Assembly (NCBI GenBank): GCA_035547055.1
Contig: DASZVN010000102.1
Coordinates: 1 to 7,548, forward strand
Source: DASZVN01 sp035547055
Lineage (GTDB): Bacteria > Pseudomonadota > Alphaproteobacteria > Rhizobiales > Methylopilaceae
Direction of reading: 5' to 3'
DNA length: 7,548 nt
Of the stretch, positions 4,972 through 7,548 are shown in pieces (positions within the stretch are counted from its first letter, which is position 1; the number at the start of each line of letters is the position of its first letter). A program made the position numbers and the translations under genes. Under the pieces are notes generated by a model that worked only from the letters and a program-made list of their open reading frames with translations, ran no database searches and had not been told where the DNA came from.

Positions 4972-6504
4972 ATGGCCGTGTTCGTCTCCACCGTCGCGTT
5001 CGAGGGCATCGAGGCGAAGCCGGTCGACGTCCAGGTCCAGGTGGTGCCGGGCCTGCCCAACTTCGTCGTCGTCGGCCTGCCCGACAAGGCGGTGACCGAG
5101 GCGCGCGAGCGGGTCCGGGCGGCGCTGGTCGCGTCCGGCCTCGCGCTCCCGCCGAAGCGGGTGATCGTCAACCTCGCGCCGGCGGACCTCCCCAAGGAGG
5201 GCAGCCACTACGACCTCCCGATTGCGCTCGGCCTGATGGCCGCGATCGGCGCACTGCCGGCCGATCGCCTCGCCGGCATGACCGTCCTCGGCGAGCTTGC
5301 GCTCGACGGCTCGATCACCTCGGTCGCCGGCATCCTGCCGGCGGCGATCGCCGCCAACGCCCGCGGCCATGGCCTGATCTGTCCCGCCGCCGACGGGCCC
5401 GAGGCGGCCTGGGCCGGCGCCGAGCTGGATCTGGTGGCGCCGTCCTCGCTGATCCAGCTCGCGAACCACCTCCGCGGCACCCAGATGCTGGCGCGGCCGT
5501 CGCCCGGTCTCCGCGACAGCGCCGCCGCGCTGTCCGATCTCCGCGAGGTCAAGGGCCAGGAAACCGCCAAGCGCGCGCTCGAGATCGCCGCCGCCGGCGG
5601 CCATAACCTCCTGATGGTCGGTCCGCCCGGCGCCGGCAAGTCGATGCTGGCGAGCCGGCTGCCCTCGGTGCTGCCGCCGCTGGAGCCGGCCGAACTCCTC
5701 GAAGTGGCGATGATCCGCTCCGTGGCGGGGGAGCTCGCCGGCGGCCACCTCACCGACCGGCGGCCGTTCCGCGCGCCGCACCACTCCGCGTCGATGGCGG
5801 CGCTGGTCGGCGGCGGCATCCGGCCGCGGCCCGGCGAGATCGCGCTGGCCCATCGCGGCGTGCTGTTCCTCGACGAGCTGCCCGAGTTCGCTCCGGCGGT
5901 GCTCGATGCGCTGCGCCAGCCGATGGAGACCGGCCACGTGCTGGTCGCCCGCGCCAACCATCGCATCACCTATCCCGCGCGCTTCCAGCTCGTCGCCGCG
6001 ATGAACCCCTGCAAATGCGGCAAGGCCGGCGAGCTCGGCGGCGGCTGCCGCCGCGGCGCCCGCTGCGCCGAGGAATACCAGGCCCGCCTGTCCGGCCCGC
6101 TGCTCGACCGCATCGACCTCCATATCGAGGTGCCGGCGGTCTCGGCCGCCGACCTGATGCTGCCGCCGCCGCGCGAGGGCAGCGCCGAGGTGGCGGCGCG
6201 GGTCGCCGCCGCCCGCACGCTCCAGGCGGCGCGCTATGCCTCCGCCGGCGCGCCCGGCATCCGCACCAACGCCGCGGCCGGCGCCGCCCTGATCGAGGAA
6301 GCCGCCCAGCCCGACGCCGCCGGCCTGCGCCTCCTCCGCGACGCCGCCGACGCCATGCGTCTCAGCGCCCGCGGCTACCACCGCGTCCTCAAGGTCGCCC
6401 GCACCATCGCCGACCTCGACGGCGCCGAGCGCGTCGCCCGCCTCCACCTCGCCGAGGCGCTGTCCTACCGCGCCCTGACCGACCGCGTCGCCGCCGCGGC
6501 GTAG
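4972..6504 (+). CDS. yifB: YifB/ComM family Mg-chelatase-like AAA+ ATPase
   Basis: A 510-residue protein, full length for the family. Residues 1-165 are the N-terminal S5/ChlI-like domain (VPGLPNFVVVGLPDKAVTEA, RVIVNLAPADLPKEGSHYDL, VLGELALDGSI). The AAA+ core follows: LREVKGQETAKRALEIAAAG, Walker A GPPGAGKS (217-224), RPFRAPHHSAS (264-274), Walker B VLFLDELPEF (297-306), LRQPMETG, and LSGPLLDRIDLHIEVP (373-388) carrying the arginine sensor. A four-cysteine cluster (C347, C349, C359, C365) follows MNP. The C-terminal Mg-chelatase lid ends with LSARGYHRVLKVARTIADLD. ComM proteins are hexameric helicases that aid branch migration when incoming DNA is integrated during natural transformation; other YifB roles are unknown. 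It has its own promoter and an SOS box. Its TAG stop forms the first base pair of the palindrome that follows. Confidence 0.95.
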   Translation: MAVFVSTVAFEGIEAKPVDVQVQVVPGLPNFVVVGLPDKAVTEARERVRAALVASGLALPPKRVIVNLAPADLPKEGSHYDLPIALGLMAAIGALPADRLAGMTVLGELALDGSITSVAGILPAAIAANARGHGLICPAADGPEAAWAGAELDLVAPSSLIQLANHLRGTQMLARPSPGLRDSAAALSDLREVKGQETAKRALEIAAAGGHNLLMVGPPGAGKSMLASRLPSVLPPLEPAELLEVAMIRSVAGELAGGHLTDRRPFRAPHHSASMAALVGGGIRPRPGEIALAHRGVLFLDELPEFAPAVLDALRQPMETGHVLVARANHRITYPARFQLVAAMNPCKCGKAGELGGGCRRGARCAEEYQARLSGPLLDRIDLHIEVPAVSAADLMLPPPREGSAEVAARVAAARTLQAARYASAGAPGIRTNAAAGAALIEEAAQPDAAGLRLLRDAADAMRLSARGYHRVLKVARTIADLDGAERVARLHLAEALSYRALTDRVAAAA

Positions 6505-6543
6505 AGCACGATCCCGTCCCGGTTTCGGGAGCGGGTCGTGCTC
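6504..6543. repeat. 40-nt imperfect palindrome after yifB (REP-like; possible terminator)
   Basis: The arms are 6504-6521 and 6526-6543, around a GTTT loop (6522-6525). GAGCACGA pairs with TCGTGCTC; then come a T-G wobble, two pairs, a two-base mismatch and five pairs (TCCCG/CGGGA) closing the loop. The first base of the left arm is the last base of the yifB TAG. There is no T-run, so it is not a classic intrinsic terminator, but it could still end the yifB message or protect its 3' end. The outline (GAGCA-GATC start, CGGTTT centre, TGCTC end) resembles the dispersed intergenic palindromes common in Rhizobiales genomes, so it may be a copy of a repetitive element. Confidence 0.6.
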
Positions 6544-6605
6544 CAACCAGAGGCGGCAAGGCTTTGGCAACCGCTGCCGGCTAGGCTCGGCGGCGGAGGC
6601 GAGTG

Positions 6606-7548
6606 ATGGCGGTTCTCTGGGTGGCGGGGCTCCTTGTGGCGGCGGCCGCGGTCGCGGCAGCAGGCTATGCGGCGGGTCGGCGGCGAACGACGGACGGCGC
6701 GCCGGCCGTCGAGGCGCCGCCCGCCGCGGCGGAGGGTGCCGCGGCGCACGCGCTCCGCATCGCCGAGGTCACCCACGAGCTGCGTACCCCGGTCGCCGGG
6801 ATGATCGGCATGGCCGGCCTGCTGCGCGAGACCGGCCTCAATCCCGAGCAGACGGCTTATGCCGAGGCGGTCGAGGCCGCCGGGCGCTCGCTCCTCGGGG
6901 TCATCGACGAGCTGCTCGACGCCGCCGCCGACCGGGCCGGGGCCGACGCGGCGCGGCCGTTCTCGCCGCAGCGCCTGGCCGAAGGCATTGCCGAGCTCCT
7001 GGCGCCCCGCGCGCTCGCAAAGGGCATCGAGATCGCCGCCTTCGTCGATCCGGCGGTGCCCGAGCGCCTCGTCGGTGACGCCCGCCGCCTTCGCCAGATC
7101 CTGCTGAATCTCGCCGGCAACGCGGTCAAGTTCACCGCCACGGGCGGGGTCGGCATCCGCGTCGACTGCCGCGATCACGGCATCGCCTTCACCGTCCATG
7201 ACACCGGCCCCGGCCTGCCGCCGGCGCTGGCGGCTGGCCGCTTCCGCCGCTTCCGCCGCGGTGCCGGCGCCGAGGCCGGCAGCGGCCTCGGCCTCGCCAT
7301 CGCCGACCGTCTCGCCGCGACGCTCGGCAGCCGTCTCGCGGTCGAGAGCGCGCCCGGCCGCGGCACGGCGATCGGCCTCACGCTGCCGCTTCCGGCCGCG
7401 GCTGCCGCGGCGCTCCCCGCGGAGGCGCCGCTCGCCGGCCTCAGCGTCCTGGTCGCGGCGCGCTCGCCCTTTGCCGCGCCGTGGCTCGTCGAACGGCTCG
7501 CGGCCGCCGGCGCCGCCGCGGCGCTGGTCGGCGATGCCGCCGCCGCCC
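6606..7548 (+). CDS. Membrane-anchored hybrid-type sensor histidine kinase (C-terminus beyond window)
   Basis: A partial gene, 314 codons visible and open to the right edge. ATG 6606 is preceded by GGAGG (6595-6599). One hydrophobic segment (about 4-22) ends in RRR, so it is probably an inner-membrane anchor with the kinase in the cytoplasm. After a short Ala/Pro linker comes the phosphoacceptor H box VTHELRTPVAGMIGMAGLL (55-73, H57), a dimerisation helix to about 115, and the ATPase domain: N box RQILLNLAGNAVKFTATG (163-180), G1 DTGPGLP (199-205), an F-box-like FRRF (213-216) and G2 GSGLGLAI (225-232). From about 276 (LAGLSVLVAARSPF) a receiver-like fold begins, but the paired acidic residues after the first strand are replaced by A-A-R. 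No PAS, HAMP or periplasmic sensor domain is present. Signal and target are unknown. It is separated from yifB by the palindrome and 62 nt. Confidence 0.88.
   Translation, partial: MAVLWVAGLLVAAAAVAAAGYAAGRRRTTDGAPAVEAPPAAAEGAAAHALRIAEVTHELRTPVAGMIGMAGLLRETGLNPEQTAYAEAVEAAGRSLLGVIDELLDAAADRAGADAARPFSPQRLAEGIAELLAPRALAKGIEIAAFVDPAVPERLVGDARRLRQILLNLAGNAVKFTATGGVGIRVDCRDHGIAFTVHDTGPGLPPALAAGRFRRFRRGAGAEAGSGLGLAIADRLAATLGSRLAVESAPGRGTAIGLTLPLPAAAAAALPAEAPLAGLSVLVAARSPFAAPWLVERLAAAGAAAALVGDAAAA

Noticed and set aside
4399..6570. Very long minus-strand open frame (over 700 codons) opposite gshB end, the SnoaL-like gene and yifB
   Set aside because: It lies antisense to well-supported genes. Its predicted product is low-complexity Arg/Gly/Ala/His-rich, as expected from GC-rich codon bias on the opposite strand. 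No family motif is visible.
6564..6587. TTGGCA and TAGGCT upstream of the histidine kinase as a sigma70 or sigma54 promoter
   Set aside because: Spacing is about 12 nt for sigma70, and the GG-to-GC distance is 8 rather than 10 for sigma54. Neither fits.
7240..7257. Perfect tandem 9-mer GCTTCCGCC in the kinase gene
   Set aside because: It encodes the F-box-like FRRF segment with flanking arginines, where a repeated Phe-x-x-Phe pattern is expected in histidine kinases. It is more likely codon coincidence than a functional repeat.

Overview
The window is a GC-rich, densely packed stretch of bacterial chromosome, most likely from an alphaproteobacterium, probably of the Hyphomicrobiales (Rhizobiales) type. 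Three things point there: the GC-rich third codon positions, the gene neighbourhood (PBP-activator-like lipoprotein / rsmI / yraN / gshB / yifB), and a direct-repeat SOS box of the form GTTC-N7-GTTC, the LexA operator typical of Alphaproteobacteria. I cannot name a species.

Left part (1-892). A minus-strand gene of unknown function runs off the left edge (start at 171) and has a good sigma70-like promoter. Divergent from it is a two-gene type II toxin-antitoxin module: a Gp49/HigB-like RelE-superfamily toxin (282-611), then an XRE-type antitoxin (608-892) joined to it by an ATGA overlap. The AT-richer segment just upstream of the toxin holds an extended -10 element and regularly spaced GATA/TATC half-sites, a possible autoregulatory operator.

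Centre (889-4884). A minus-strand lipoprotein with a periplasmic-binding-protein fold (889-2103, annotated in many genomes as 'penicillin-binding protein activator') converges on the antitoxin so tightly that the two stop codons overlap. Divergent from it is a tight plus-strand run: rsmI (16S rRNA C1402 2'-O-methyltransferase), yraN (UPF0102 nuclease-fold protein), gshB (glutathione synthetase) and a small SnoaL/NTF2-like protein. The gaps are 1, 16 and 13 nt, so this is almost certainly one operon. The rsmI/lpoA divergence matches the yraL-yraM arrangement of E. coli.

Right part (4885-7548). yifB (ComM-like Mg-chelatase AAA+ ATPase) has its own promoter, preceded directly by a near-textbook alphaproteobacterial LexA box. 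It ends in a 40-nt imperfect palindrome that overlaps its stop codon and resembles the dispersed palindromes of Rhizobiales. A membrane-anchored hybrid-type histidine kinase begins at 6606 and runs off the right edge. It has no visible sensor domain and appears to carry a degenerate receiver domain.

No RNA genes, CRISPR arrays, insertion sequences or complete prophage are visible, and no stretch over 300 nt lacks a gene. The most interesting signals are the SOS box at yifB, the palindrome at 6504-6543, the compact toxin-antitoxin module with a possibly leaderless toxin mRNA, and the pseudo-receiver of the kinase. I found nothing I would defend as a wholly new system.
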